From: Tissierellia bacterium
Lineage (GTDB): Bacteria; Bacillota; Clostridia; Tissierellales; Peptoniphilaceae
Length of the DNA stretch: 44,833 nt
Assembly (NCBI GenBank): GCA_030537815.1
Contig: JAUNVF010000010.1
Coordinates: forward strand, 1-44,833
Direction of reading: 5' to 3'
This document shows positions 1-8,464 of this stretch, piece by piece. Each line of letters begins with the position of its first letter. The stretch's first letter is position 1. The notes below the pieces were generated by a model. That model was not told where the DNA came from. It did no database searches and saw nothing but the letters and a program-made list of their open reading frames with translations. A program made the position numbers and the translations under genes.

Positions 1-150
1 TTCAAAAAAAAGAGTCCCCAATATTCTACCATTACAAATATTAGAATATTCCTTAGGACTCTTTATAATTTTTTGAGCTAATGACATAATTTCATATATT
101 TCTTCTACAGATAAATCGTCAGGATTTATCAAATTTCTACCTTTTAACAT
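1..150 (-). CDS. pyrB: Aspartate carbamoyltransferase catalytic subunit, N-terminal part (cut by window edge)
   Basis: The first 50 codons are visible; the rest lies beyond position 1. The translated start ([20 protein letters not shown], ending near GTLFFE) matches the usual N-terminus of PyrB, where LINPDDFS and ATLFFEPSTRT are hallmarks. The enzyme joins carbamoyl phosphate and aspartate in the second step of cytosolic UMP synthesis. The ATG at 148-150 follows an AGAGGAG Shine-Dalgarno with about 8 nt spacing, so the start is secure. pyrC lies directly upstream in the same direction, but a terminator and a new promoter separate them, so pyrB seems to have its own transcript with a regulated leader. 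Confidence 0.85.
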   Translation of the reverse strand, partial: MLKGRNLINPDDLSVEEIYEIMSLAQKIIKSPKEYSNICNGRILGTLFFE

Positions 151-219
151 TTTCTATTCTCCTCTCTAAAATTGATAGGATTACATAGAAATTCCACAAG
201 GGATTACTAAGTATCCTTT

Positions 220-237
220 TTGAACTCACAGGTCCAA
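220..237 (-). promoter_or_regulatory. Candidate PyrR-binding hairpin in pyrB leader
   Basis: On the minus strand the leader holds a six-pair stem, TTGGAC with GTTCAA (one G-U pair), closing the hexaloop CTGTGA. Known PyrR sites have the consensus ARUCCNGNGAGGYU, in which the loop is CNGNGA closed by a C-G pair. Both features are present and the stem bases covary. It lies about 70 nt before the pyrB start and downstream of the predicted promoter. I see no clear terminator/antiterminator after it, so control could act on translation or another structure. This is inferred from motif and context only. Confidence 0.5.
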
Positions 238-261
238 ATTAAAGGTTAATCTTCAATAGAT

Positions 262-291
262 ATATTAACATATAAAAATTAATGATGTCAA
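262..291 (-). promoter_or_regulatory. Sigma-A type promoter for pyrB
   Basis: On the minus strand a perfect TTGACA (286-291) is followed after 18 nt by TAATAT (262-267), giving a start near 254 and a leader of about 100 nt before pyrB. The -35 box lies inside the left arm of the pyrC terminator hairpin, so the two signals share sequence. Confidence 0.6.
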
Positions 292-322
292 TTAAATTTT
301 AATTCTGACATCATTAATTTTT
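274..322 (-). terminator. Intrinsic terminator after pyrC
   Basis: A perfect 17-bp inverted repeat (274-290 and 306-322, loop 291-305) sits just past the pyrC stop. In the minus-strand RNA the second arm ends in a run of five U followed by AU-rich sequence. The stem is AT-rich but long. It overlaps the -35 box of the pyrB promoter. Confidence 0.7.
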
Positions 323-332
323 AAAACTCGAT

Positions 333-1589
333 TTATTTTATACTAGAATATACTATTTTCCCATCTACGATAGTATATTTGACGACTCCAAAAAGCTTTT
401 CACCTATAAATGGAGAATTAGAAGATTTAGATTTGAAATCACCGACTATATATTCTTCATCTTCACTAAATATAACTAAATCAGCCGGATAACCTATCTC
501 TAATCTCCCCGCTTTAAAATTATATAGTTTTGCCGGATTTATCGTCATCTTTTCTAAGAGCTCAATCAGACTTAGTTTTCCCTTCTTGACCAAATAAGTT
601 ATGCCGAGAGAGAGTGCTGTCTCAAGTCCAATAATTCCGCTAGGTGCCTTTAAAAAGTCTCTTTCTTTCTCTTCTTTTGTATGTGGCGCATGATCTGTTG
701 CGATTATCTCAATAGTTCCGTCTTTCAAGCCCTCTATTATCATCTGCCTGTCTTTTTCTGTTCTTAGTGGTGGATTCATTTTTGCCAAAGTTCCTTTTTT
801 TAAAACTAAATCTTCCGTCATTGAAAAATGATGAGGTGTCACTTCGGCAGTTACTTTGGCGCCTTTTTGTTTATAAAAGCGAATTATATCTACTGCTTCT
901 CCGGAGCTCATATGCTGAATATTTATCTTAGCTCCGGTATAAAGGGCGAGCGCACAGTCCCTAGCAACCATAATATCTTCAGAAACTGATGGAGCTCCGT
1001 AGTATCCCAATTCTTGAGAAACCAGTCCATGATTTATCCCATTTTCCTTATTTAGGAGAGGATCTTCTTCGTGAAATGATATTGGCACATCCAATTCTTT
1101 AGCTCTAATCATTCCATCGAGTATTATAGAGCTATCTACATTAGGTATGCCATCATCTGAGAATCCGACACATCCTGCTTCTACAAGTTCTTCCATAGCA
1201 GTCAATCTGTCTCCATTAAATCCCTCTGTTAAAGCGGCAATTGTATAAAGATGTATTAGAGATTTTTTAGCTTTTCCCAAAAAGTATTCTATTCCTTCTA
1301 AATCATCCAGTATCGGCTTTGTATTAGCCATACATATAACTGATGTGTAGCCACCTGCAGCTGCAGATTTAGAGCCTGAATCCATATCTTCTTTTTCTGT
1401 CGCCCCCGGATCCCTAAAATGTACATGTACATCGATAAGCCCAGGAGATAGGACTAATCCCTCAGCATCAATATCGGCATCACCATCGATCTTCCCTATT
1501 TTCTTAATCAGTCCCGACTCTATTTCTATATCTAAGATATCATCCAAGCCACTTGCAGGATCTATAATCCTAGCATTTTTTATTATCAT
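333..1589 (-). CDS. pyrC: Dihydroorotase
   Basis: The product cyclises N-carbamoyl-aspartate to dihydroorotate, the third step of pyrimidine synthesis in the cytosol. At 418 residues it matches the class I amidohydrolase-fold enzyme (about 425 aa). Visible motifs are the metal-binding DVHVHFRDPG near residues 53-62, a FHEED histidine near 175, IQHMSSGEAV near 225 and the ATDHAPHT aspartate/histidine motif near 300. The C-terminus returns to the small beta domain (GYPADLVIF). The ATG is preceded by AAGGAG. The gene lies 38 nt after the HAD phosphatase gene and upstream of pyrB, so this is a pyr locus. Confidence 0.95.
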   Translation of the reverse strand: MIIKNARIIDPASGLDDILDIEIESGLIKKIGKIDGDADIDAEGLVLSPGLIDVHVHFRDPGATEKEDMDSGSKSAAAGGYTSVICMANTKPILDDLEGIEYFLGKAKKSLIHLYTIAALTEGFNGDRLTAMEELVEAGCVGFSDDGIPNVDSSIILDGMIRAKELDVPISFHEEDPLLNKENGINHGLVSQELGYYGAPSVSEDIMVARDCALALYTGAKINIQHMSSGEAVDIIRFYKQKGAKVTAEVTPHHFSMTEDLVLKKGTLAKMNPPLRTEKDRQMIIEGLKDGTIEIIATDHAPHTKEEKERDFLKAPSGIIGLETALSLGITYLVKKGKLSLIELLEKMTINPAKLYNFKAGRLEIGYPADLVIFSEDEEYIVGDFKSKSSNSPFIGEKLFGVVKYTIVDGKIVYSSIK

Positions 1590-1604
1590 ATTAATCTCCT
1601 TTTC

Positions 1605-1634
1605 AGCTTGATTCTATTTGTTTAAAATCAAGCT
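1605..1634 (-). other. Hairpin between HAD gene and pyrC, no U-tract
   Basis: A 9-bp perfect inverted repeat (1605-1613 and 1626-1634, 12-nt loop) spans the stop codon of the HAD gene and ends just before the pyrC Shine-Dalgarno. No T-run follows on either strand, so it is not a standard intrinsic terminator. It could stabilise the upstream message or modulate pyrC translation. Confidence 0.45.
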
Positions 1635-2464
1635 AAGAAATACTTCTGTATCACTCGCGCTACCGCATGGTCATTATTAGATACAGTTATTTCATCAGCA
1701 TGATATTTGACTAATGACATGCAATTCTCAGTAGCGATCCCTTTACCTGCATATTTGAGCATATCAATATCATTCTCTCCATCTCCAATAGCAATTATCT
1801 GAGATCTATCGATATCATACAAATTTGCTATCTCCCTCAATGCACTTCCCTTTCCGATTTTATTATTAAAAATTTCTAGACAAATCGGCAAAGAAAATAC
1901 TTGCGATAGAGATTCCGATAATTCTTCCGGTATTTTATCACGCAATTTTTTAAGTTTTTCATAATCATCTACAAAAGCTATCTTGTTAACCTTATGAGTC
2001 AAGTCATTTTCTATCAAATAATCAATCATATTGCCGGTTTCTACAAATGGGATTTCTGTAAACTTTTGAAAATCGACAGCTATGGGATCATCGACAGATT
2101 CTACATATGTATAATCTCCAATAAATACCGCAAGCATCGAATCAGTATCTTGCGATATATTTAAAAGATTCATCAATATATTTTCATCTATCACATGTTC
2201 AGCAACTACTTTTTCATCATCTAAATTAAATATTATATTCCCATTCAAAGCGGACATATATCCATTCAGATTTAATTGCTTCGCGATCTTTGACAGAGTA
2301 TACTGACATCTTCCGGATATTAAAGTAACTTTAATTCCCGATTCTATAATTTTACTTATATATTCAATATTTTCTTCGCTTATAATTCCATCATCATTTA
2401 ATGTCGTACCGTCGATATCTAATGCCAATAATTTATATTCTATATTCTCCAATTCTAAGTCCAT
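1628..2464 (-). CDS. Cof-type HAD-superfamily phosphatase
   Basis: This is a 278-residue member of the Cof/YbiV (HAD IIB) family, which dephosphorylates small sugar phosphates or cofactors; the substrate cannot be predicted. Motif I is LALDIDGTT near residues 13-21 (nucleophile and acid/base aspartates), motif II is LISGR near 50, and motif IV is IAIGDGENDIDMLKYAG near the C-terminus. The cap domain lies between. The assigned ATG has AGGAG directly against it, which is poor spacing, so the true start is uncertain by a few codons. It shares a promoter with pyrC, but a pyrimidine role is not shown. Confidence 0.85.
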   Translation of the reverse strand: MDLELENIEYKLLALDIDGTTLNDDGIISEENIEYISKIIESGIKVTLISGRCQYTLSKIAKQLNLNGYMSALNGNIIFNLDDEKVVAEHVIDENILMNLLNISQDTDSMLAVFIGDYTYVESVDDPIAVDFQKFTEIPFVETGNMIDYLIENDLTHKVNKIAFVDDYEKLKKLRDKIPEELSESLSQVFSLPICLEIFNNKIGKGSALREIANLYDIDRSQIIAIGDGENDIDMLKYAGKGIATENCMSLVKYHADEITVSNNDHAVARVIQKYFLA

Positions 2465-2504
2465 CTCCTAATTTTCTACAAAAATAAACATTTAATATGA
2501 TTAT

Positions 2505-2513
2505 ATTATAGCA
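2505..2513 (-). promoter_or_regulatory. Extended -10 promoter for the HAD-pyrC unit
   Basis: The minus strand carries TGCTATAAT, an extended -10 element with a perfect TATAAT, about 40 nt before the HAD start. No convincing -35 box is seen, which is usual for extended -10 promoters. Confidence 0.5.
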
Positions 2514-2580
2514 TTATTATCTTATTTAAAAAAATATAATTGGGTATATATAAAAACAAAGAATATTATGGAGGTTTATC

Positions 2581-2763
2581 ATGGATAAATATAACAAAGA
2601 GAAAAAGGATAAAATGGAAGAAGCACAAGAACAAGTAGAAGGAACTCAAACGGATATCTACAGTAATACAGAATATACTAAAGACGATTCAAATGTCGCC
2701 GTACCAACTGAAGAAGCCGTTGAGGAAGCAAAAGAATGGGTTGACGATATGAACCGCAGATAA
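2581..2763 (+). CDS. Small acidic DUF3787-like protein
   Basis: This is a 60-residue, highly charged, soluble protein with no signal peptide or membrane segment. The C-terminal half (SNVAVPTEEAVEEAKEWVDD) resembles the conserved SNVxIPxEExVxxAKEWVD ending of DUF3787, a small Clostridia family that includes a reported C. difficile spore-surface protein. That match is from memory of the family pattern and needs a profile search. A strong GGAGGT site precedes the ATG and a terminator follows at once, so it is a real single-gene unit, divergent from the HAD gene. Confidence 0.65.
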   Translation: MDKYNKEKKDKMEEAQEQVEGTQTDIYSNTEYTKDDSNVAVPTEEAVEEAKEWVDDMNRR

Positions 2764-2767
2764 AATA

Positions 2768-2792
2768 ATCCCACCTGATTGAGAGGTGGGAT
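2768..2792 (+). terminator. Terminator, probably bidirectional
   Basis: A 9-bp GC-containing stem (ATCCCACCT 2768-2776 with its complement 2784-2792, 7-nt loop) is followed by a T-rich stretch on the plus strand and by a similar one on the minus strand. It ends the small plus-strand gene and also lies just past the stop of the converging CYTH gene. Confidence 0.8.
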
Positions 2793-2799
2793 ATTTTAT

Positions 2800-3336
2800 T
2801 TATTTTCTATTTAATTCGTCTTGTAATTCTTTTATCGACTTTTTAGAAATACAGGATTTATCTATTTCCAATTTTTGTAAAATTTTGTCTAAATCCACTT
2901 CATCCCTAAGCTCGATTTCAGCATAAGGATAGGGATATGTTTCTTCATCCCATCTATCCAAGTCGAATCGACAATTTTCGTATATATAAGAAATTCTATA
3001 TTTGTATCCGATAGAATAATTGCCATATCCAATCTCTTTTAAGATTTTGAGCATATTTTCCGTATCTAAAATTTCAGAAGTAAACTCTAGATTCTCTCTT
3101 AAATTATCATTCTCGATATTTTTCTTAAAAGTTATTACAGATTTTTCTTCATCTGCACTTGGGATTTCCCTAATCCTAAGATATGATCCCTCTGGTATAG
3201 AAGCCGTACTATCGCTTTCAATTAAAATATTCTTTTGATTTTCTTCAGAGATTTTAACAGCTCCCAAATTTATCAGCTTTTCTTCTAATTTTTCTATATC
3301 AATACCAAGTACTTTTACTTCCTTTTCCCTCTCCAT
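2800..3336 (-). CDS. CYTH domain protein (class IV adenylate cyclase/thiamine triphosphatase-like)
   Basis: The protein has the CYTH fold, a metal-dependent tunnel that binds triphosphates. The N-terminal EKEVK (ExExK signature, near residues 4-8 of this start), YLRIRE, ITFKK and the late YAEIEL strand are characteristic. Family members are inorganic triphosphatases, thiamine triphosphatases or adenylate cyclases; the sequence does not decide which. I start at the second ATG (3336) because GGAG lies 7 nt before it but only 1 nt before the ATG at 3342. It ends the operon, right after a metallophosphoesterase gene. Confidence 0.85.
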   Translation of the reverse strand: MEREKEVKVLGIDIEKLEEKLINLGAVKISEENQKNILIESDSTASIPEGSYLRIREIPSADEEKSVITFKKNIENDNLRENLEFTSEILDTENMLKILKEIGYGNYSIGYKYRISYIYENCRFDLDRWDEETYPYPYAEIELRDEVDLDKILQKLEIDKSCISKKSIKELQDELNRK

Positions 3337-3338
3337 AA

Positions 3339-4022
3339 TCATTCTCCAATTAATACAGGTTTAAAATCTATATAGTCAGCTGATAGACAGGTATACTCTA
3401 TACCATCTATCTGACCCTCTACAACGGCCGACAAACCTTCTGAATGAAGATGCCCATATATACATTTCTCTACATCGTATTCTTTTAACAGCTGTCCAAA
3501 TTCATTAGGATTCTTATATCTGTCAAAAGGCGGGTAATGAAGCATTGCAATTATTGGAGCTTCATCACTAATACTATCTAGGCTTAATTTTAATCTTATA
3601 AGTTCCCTCTTAAAAATGGGCTCGTCTTCCTCAGTAAAAGAAGAATTGTCTCTTGCAAGCCAAGCTCTTGAACCGACTATATTATATCCTCCTAAAAAAT
3701 AAGAATTATTTTGTAGGAATAATAGACTCTCTAGACGCAATGATTTCAATTTTTTTAAAGATTGCCACCAGTAATCATGATTACCTTTTAATAGAATTTT
3801 GGTCCCCGGTAGAGAATCTATTCTTTTTAGGTCGTAGATGACATCGTCAATTTTCATAGCCCAGGAAATATCTCCAGGTATAAGGACAATATCATCATCG
3901 GATATCATATCCTTCCAATTTGTAAATATTCGATTTTCATAATCTTTCCAAGCCTCTCCAAAGACTTCCATGCTCTTACTTCCAGTATGATCGAGATGTA
4001 AGTCCGAGATTCCGTATATCAT
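3339..4022 (-). CDS. Calcineurin-like metallophosphoesterase
   Basis: This 227-residue protein has the full set of dinuclear-metal motifs: SDLHLDH near residue 6, GDISWAM near 50, KGNHDYWW near 78, LHYPPFDR near 160 and YGHLHSEG near 190. The short length and the GDISWAM motif point to the COG1768-type predicted phosphohydrolases. The substrate is unknown. A good site (TGGAG) precedes the ATG, and the gene overlaps its neighbours by a few bases, indicating translational coupling within the YhaO-YhaN run. Confidence 0.88.
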   Translation of the reverse strand: MIYGISDLHLDHTGSKSMEVFGEAWKDYENRIFTNWKDMISDDDIVLIPGDISWAMKIDDVIYDLKRIDSLPGTKILLKGNHDYWWQSLKKLKSLRLESLLFLQNNSYFLGGYNIVGSRAWLARDNSSFTEEDEPIFKRELIRLKLSLDSISDEAPIIAMLHYPPFDRYKNPNEFGQLLKEYDVEKCIYGHLHSEGLSAVVEGQIDGIEYTCLSADYIDFKPVLIGE

Positions 4023-5956
4023 ATTTTCTCCATTAAATTAATTATATTATAATTATCATATATATTTGATATCTCGTCTAATTCCTCGCGATTATTTGTA
4101 AAATAAATTATTTGCGATGACTTTGACCTCGCAACGAGATATCTGTGTATATTTCGCCTTCTATTTTCATCTATATGTGAAACAGCATCATCTAAAATCA
4201 ATGGTAATTTATTATTTCTATTATTGATTTCATTTAAACTGAGTCTAAAGGCTAGATAAACAGTTTGAATCGTACCTGTGCTAAGAGAATAAATAGGAAC
4301 AAAATTATTTAATCTCTCATCAAAAATTTCAATTTCAAGATCATCGCCTATCAATACTCTACTATATTTCTCTGATGTCATCTCGCTTAAAATCTCTCCA
4401 ACTCTTAAAGAAATTTCTGAATTAATATTTTTGCTTACACAGGATTTAGCGGATTTAATCGCATTTAAAATCATTCTGTCAATTTCTGCCTCGATTAGAA
4501 TTTCCTCTTTTGACTTCATTAAATCTGAAAGTTTTTCTTCCAGCAGTCTAAGCTCCTTATTCTCGGATTCCAATTCTTCAATTCTATGATTGATGATTAT
4601 CAATTCCGATTTTATATTATCTCTATCCCTATTTTTATCTTCAATATCAACTGATTTCAAATAATCTAATGATTCATCTAGAAAGCATACTTTAATATCG
4701 ATATCTTTATCATCGTCTTTGACATCAAAATAGTTTGCACTTTCGTATATGGGTTTTTTAGCTAAAAGCTTTGAGTAATCATCTATATCTTCCGCACCGA
4801 TATCGGATAGTATCTCTGACTTTTCTTTATTAAGTCTTTCTATTTCAGAATTAATAGCATTATATTCTTCTTCCAACTCGTCTTTAGACTCTGATTTTTT
4901 ATTTTTATTATATCTATGATAGAGATAAAATGCTCCTAAAATCATAGATGAGTACAATAATCTTGTTAAAAAGCTTGCATTGAAAATAAATACTAAAATC
5001 AATGATATGATTAGCAATAATATAGAAATATATTTACTGATCTTATTTTCGGACAAAAGAATCAATTCGATATTTTTTTTATTGTCATAAGCATCTTTTA
5101 TATATAAATCTAAATCGAGAAGATATTCAAATTCCTTTAAATCAGTCTTCATTACAGATTCATAGTCCTGATTATGATCAAATTTAAATTCTCTATTTAC
5201 AGATATTAATTCTGAATATAATCTATTATAAATCCCTATCCAAATAATCTCCTTATCGAGTTTTTCAATTTTTCCTTTTAAATTAGACATTCTCGTCTTT
5301 ATGTCTTTTAAATCTCTATTTATTAAAAATGATTTCTTTAATCTATCTTTAATACTTTTTATTTCTCTATTGATATTGCCAACTATTTTATTTGAGATTC
5401 TATCGGTACCAATGCTCGAGATTTCCTTTTGTAATTCGTCTTCTATTTTTTTTGTATCTAATCTTGAGGCTTCTGAATGAACTAAATTAATCAGATATTC
5501 CCTAATATAATTCTTATCATCTAAGTCTAATATTGGATCGACTAATTTGATATTTATGATTTTATCAAATACAGCTGAATTCACGCCCATAAAAATTTCG
5601 CCCGGTGATCTCTTATCGCTAAATTCTATGCCGGGTTCGTCAAGACATTTCAAATCGCATTTTTCATTTTTAAAATCTCGATAAATAAGATATCTTTTAC
5701 CATAGCTAAATTCCATACTTCCAAAATAATTCTCATAAGACCATGGTTGATATTTATTTTTAAGAATATTATCTACTTTTCCCTTTGACTCAAAATCGTA
5801 GAATATAGCTTTTAAAAATGCATGAATCGTAGATTTTCCAGCTTCGTTTTCACCATATACTATATTAAAACCTTCTGTAAAATCTATCTCTTTTTGCTGA
5901 AATTTTCCAAACGAGGATAAATATAATTTATCTATATTTAATTTCAGAAAAATCAC
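4019..5956 (-). CDS. SbcC/YhaN-like AAA ATPase
   Basis: The protein is the probable ATPase partner of the nuclease encoded just upstream, forming an SbcC/SbcD-like DNA end-processing complex. The N-terminus has Walker A GENEAGKST near residues 35-43, the C-terminus has a signature SLSTGTIQ and Walker B LPLILDDAVSHID. Long coiled coils lie between them. A hydrophobic stretch near residues 305-350 could form two membrane spans, as in B. subtilis YhaN-type proteins. At 645 residues it is well short of typical YhaN/SbcC (about 960-1050). The GTG at 5956 lies inside an AGGTGA ribosome site; a CTG at 5947, 6 nt after that site, is an alternative start. Confidence 0.85.
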   Translation of the reverse strand: MIFLKLNIDKLYLSSFGKFQQKEIDFTEGFNIVYGENEAGKSTIHAFLKAIFYDFESKGKVDNILKNKYQPWSYENYFGSMEFSYGKRYLIYRDFKNEKCDLKCLDEPGIEFSDKRSPGEIFMGVNSAVFDKIINIKLVDPILDLDDKNYIREYLINLVHSEASRLDTKKIEDELQKEISSIGTDRISNKIVGNINREIKSIKDRLKKSFLINRDLKDIKTRMSNLKGKIEKLDKEIIWIGIYNRLYSELISVNREFKFDHNQDYESVMKTDLKEFEYLLDLDLYIKDAYDNKKNIELILLSENKISKYISILLLIISLILVFIFNASFLTRLLYSSMILGAFYLYHRYNKNKKSESKDELEEEYNAINSEIERLNKEKSEILSDIGAEDIDDYSKLLAKKPIYESANYFDVKDDDKDIDIKVCFLDESLDYLKSVDIEDKNRDRDNIKSELIIINHRIEELESENKELRLLEEKLSDLMKSKEEILIEAEIDRMILNAIKSAKSCVSKNINSEISLRVGEILSEMTSEKYSRVLIGDDLEIEIFDERLNNFVPIYSLSTGTIQTVYLAFRLSLNEINNRNNKLPLILDDAVSHIDENRRRNIHRYLVARSKSSQIIYFTNNREELDEISNIYDNYNIINLMEKI

Positions 5957-7013
5957 CTGCCAATAGTTTCAAGCCTTTATCTATGGCCATATCCTTTATT
6001 TTTTGATCTGCATCAGAATCTCTCAAAATCTGTATAAAAGATTTGATGAAGATATCAGACTCTATTCTCTTCATATAATCCGCATCAAGATAAGAGGAAT
6101 TATTAATATATTCCAGATAATAAAAATCATGCTTGAAAGATTCTAATATATGATTTATCTTATTATAGAAATTTTCATTTGCTATCCCTTCGATTACTAT
6201 CCTGTGAAAATCAACTTCAGTATTCAAGGCTTTAATAGCATTGATAAGGTCAACTTCTTCATCGTCCTTATCGATTTTAATCTTATTTATTAGGAATTTT
6301 CTCTTGCTAAAAGGTATGAATTCCGATTTAATATCATAATCTATCTCAGTTAAAATAAATCCTCTCTCTCCATCTTCGCCGAAATCCATCGGCTCAGGAC
6401 ATCCGGGGTAGAAAATTCTATCGTCTATTTTTGTGTATTTATGAATATGACCGAGCGCAATATAATCAAAACCTAATGTTTTCAATTCATCATAGTTAAT
6501 ATGCATATATCTAGATTGATTTATAATATCAGAATGAATCATCAATATATTTTTATAGCTTTTATCTAGATTGAATTCCGGTAATTTAAAGTCCTCATAG
6601 AATTCTTTTATCCATGATATGCCGTATACTCTGGTATTTAATTTTCTGTAGTCCTTAAATGAAACTTTATCAGATTTAAATAAATGGACATTATTTGGAA
6701 ATACGACATTATTATATAAAGACTTATTTGAATAATAATCATGATTTCCTGTGATGACTAAAATTTTTAAATCTGGGAATTTTGAGAAAATAGATTTAAG
6801 CCTATAGAAATCTCTGAGGCCAAAAAATTCTGATTCAAATAAATCTCCTGAAATCAGAAATAAATCGACATTTTCTTTCTCTGCAAATAAAAGCATATTA
6901 TAAAAGGTTTCCCAGACTTCTTTTCTTCTAGATTGAGCATATTCACTAGGATATGAACTACTATCCAATCGCTTTTCTAGATGAAGGTCGGCTGTATGAA
7001 TTATCCTAACCAT
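5928..7013 (-). CDS. DNA repair exonuclease, SbcD/YhaO-like
   Basis: A 361-residue calcineurin-like nuclease. Metal motifs are TADLHLEK near residue 7, SGDLFE near 55, TGNHDYY near 90, MIHSDI near 180 and ALGHIHK near 205. It should form a complex with the downstream ATPase and cut DNA ends or hairpins in the cytoplasm. The order yhaO-yhaN with overlapping reading frames is the standard arrangement. The ATG has GGAAGAAG upstream and overlaps the patatin stop by 8 nt. Confidence 0.88.
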   Translation of the reverse strand: MVRIIHTADLHLEKRLDSSSYPSEYAQSRRKEVWETFYNMLLFAEKENVDLFLISGDLFESEFFGLRDFYRLKSIFSKFPDLKILVITGNHDYYSNKSLYNNVVFPNNVHLFKSDKVSFKDYRKLNTRVYGISWIKEFYEDFKLPEFNLDKSYKNILMIHSDIINQSRYMHINYDELKTLGFDYIALGHIHKYTKIDDRIFYPGCPEPMDFGEDGERGFILTEIDYDIKSEFIPFSKRKFLINKIKIDKDDEEVDLINAIKALNTEVDFHRIVIEGIANENFYNKINHILESFKHDFYYLEYINNSSYLDADYMKRIESDIFIKSFIQILRDSDADQKIKDMAIDKGLKLLAGDFSEIKYR

Positions 7014-7875
7014 TCTTCTTCCTTCCGTCAGAAAGATTGCATATATCTATATAAGTTTTCTTTGCAGATTGGTAACCATCACGATACATCGAGAGAGTTT
7101 TAGAATAATTTAATTCTAATGCATTTAGATTTAAGTCAGAGCTTGGGGATATAATGACTGCATCGCCAGTCCTTTCCATATGATCCAAAAAAGTCAATGT
7201 ATCATTATATCTTATATGTCTATTCTCTATGCATTCTATAATCTCAGGATATCTCTCCAGTTTTCGTTTCCCATCATTAGAGACCTTTTCTCTTTCTTTT
7301 CTATAATCTCTTGGTCTAGTCAAAACTACAACAGTTTTATCGTATTTTCTTTTTAAACTTTCAAATAATGGTATCGCTTCGGTAAAACCTCCGTCAAAAT
7401 AATTCTCGTGATTGATTGTTACCGGCTTTGCAAATGCAGGTAGCGCACAAGAAGCTGAAATAATCTTCAATAATTCATTGATATTTCCAGCTGAATTTGC
7501 TTCAAAATAAACAGTTTCACCTGTCGTAGCTTTGATTGCCGAAGCTAGAAAAATAGAATTTGATTCTTGAAAACTCTCAAAATCGAATTCGCTCAGATTA
7601 TCATTTAAATCTACAATCAGTCTATACATATCGTATAATTCATTAGTTTTTATACTAGAATTATTAAATCTTATATTACTCCTATCTAAAACCATGGATA
7701 AGAATCTCTTGTATTGCTTACTTATGAAATTAATACCGGTCAATGATCCGGCAGAAACTCCAATCACGATTGGAAAAGTTAATTCTTTTTCAAGAAAATA
7801 ATCCAATACTCCGGCTGTGAAAGCACATCTAGCGCCTCCACCTTCAAGTAATAATGATATATTTCGGCAGTACAT
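7006..7875 (-). CDS. Patatin-like phospholipase family protein
   Basis: The protein has the catalytic dyad and oxyanion loop of bacterial patatins: LLEGGGARCAFTAG near residues 8-21, the nucleophile elbow GVSAGS near 40 and DGGFTEAIP near 160. It probably hydrolyses lipid acyl esters; no signal peptide is seen, so it acts inside the cell or at the inner membrane face. At 289 residues it resembles the YjjU/RssA-type single-domain group. A TGGAG site precedes the ATG. Nothing in its neighbours gives the substrate. Confidence 0.87.
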   Translation of the reverse strand: MYCRNISLLLEGGGARCAFTAGVLDYFLEKELTFPIVIGVSAGSLTGINFISKQYKRFLSMVLDRSNIRFNNSSIKTNELYDMYRLIVDLNDNLSEFDFESFQESNSIFLASAIKATTGETVYFEANSAGNINELLKIISASCALPAFAKPVTINHENYFDGGFTEAIPLFESLKRKYDKTVVVLTRPRDYRKEREKVSNDGKRKLERYPEIIECIENRHIRYNDTLTFLDHMERTGDAVIISPSSDLNLNALELNYSKTLSMYRDGYQSAKKTYIDICNLSDGRKKNG

Positions 7876-7891
7876 TTCTCACTCCATTTCA

Positions 7892-8464
7892 TCATGTCAA
7901 ATTAAATTTAGCTAAGACGGGATACCCATCTTTTATATTTATGACTGTAACCGATCCATTATCTATTTTAAATTTATAGTAAATATCAGTTGTTTTAAAG
8001 ACAGCACATAAAAAAGATCTAATTACTCCATCATGAGTAATTATTAGAATGTCTTCATCTTTTTCAACCAATTCCTCGTATATATCGCAAACTCTTAGAT
8101 ATAGATCTGCTATACTCTCTCCGCCTGGTATTCGATATTCCATATTATTCTTATACCAATTATTAAATATATCTTCGTATTTAACTAGGGATTCTTCGAC
8201 CGAGTTCCCCTTTAAGACTCCATAGTTAAACTCGTTTAACCTTTCGTCGACAATATATTCTTTATCTATATTCATTGCTTCAAAGCTTAATTTTGTCCTT
8301 AAATATTCACTAATTAATACTTTTTTATAATGATACTCTGCCAATAATTTAGAAGCATTTCTCATTTGCTCTAAACCGCTATCAGTTAAAGGGGTTGAAT
8401 CGAGGCTGAAAACTTTTTCTCTATTGGCATCGGTCTCGCCATGCCTAATTAAAATTATATCCAT
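7892..8464 (-). CDS. cobC: Histidine phosphatase, probable alpha-ribazole phosphatase
   Basis: The protein opens with the phosphoglycerate mutase-like motif IILIRHGET and carries LTDSGLEQ, an arginine-containing LISEYLRTK segment, and ITHDGVIR near the C-terminus. Position next to cobS and cobU suggests removal of the phosphate from alpha-ribazole-5-phosphate during assembly of the lower corrinoid ligand. The family is broad, so the symbol rests mainly on context. I start at the ATG at 8464, which has GGTGA upstream; the GTG at 8476 lacks a site. It overlaps the end of cobS. Confidence 0.75.
   Translation of the reverse strand: MDIILIRHGETDANREKVFSLDSTPLTDSGLEQMRNASKLLAEYHYKKVLISEYLRTKLSFEAMNIDKEYIVDERLNEFNYGVLKGNSVEESLVKYEDIFNNWYKNNMEYRIPGGESIADLYLRVCDIYEELVEKDEDILIITHDGVIRSFLCAVFKTTDIYYKFKIDNGSVTVINIKDGYPVLAKFNLT

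Noticed and set aside
4019..7875. Defence system made of patatin, nuclease and ATPase
   Set aside because: The YhaO/YhaN pair is a standard chromosomal repair module and the patatin has no sensor or effector partner. The overlap looks like ordinary operon packing.
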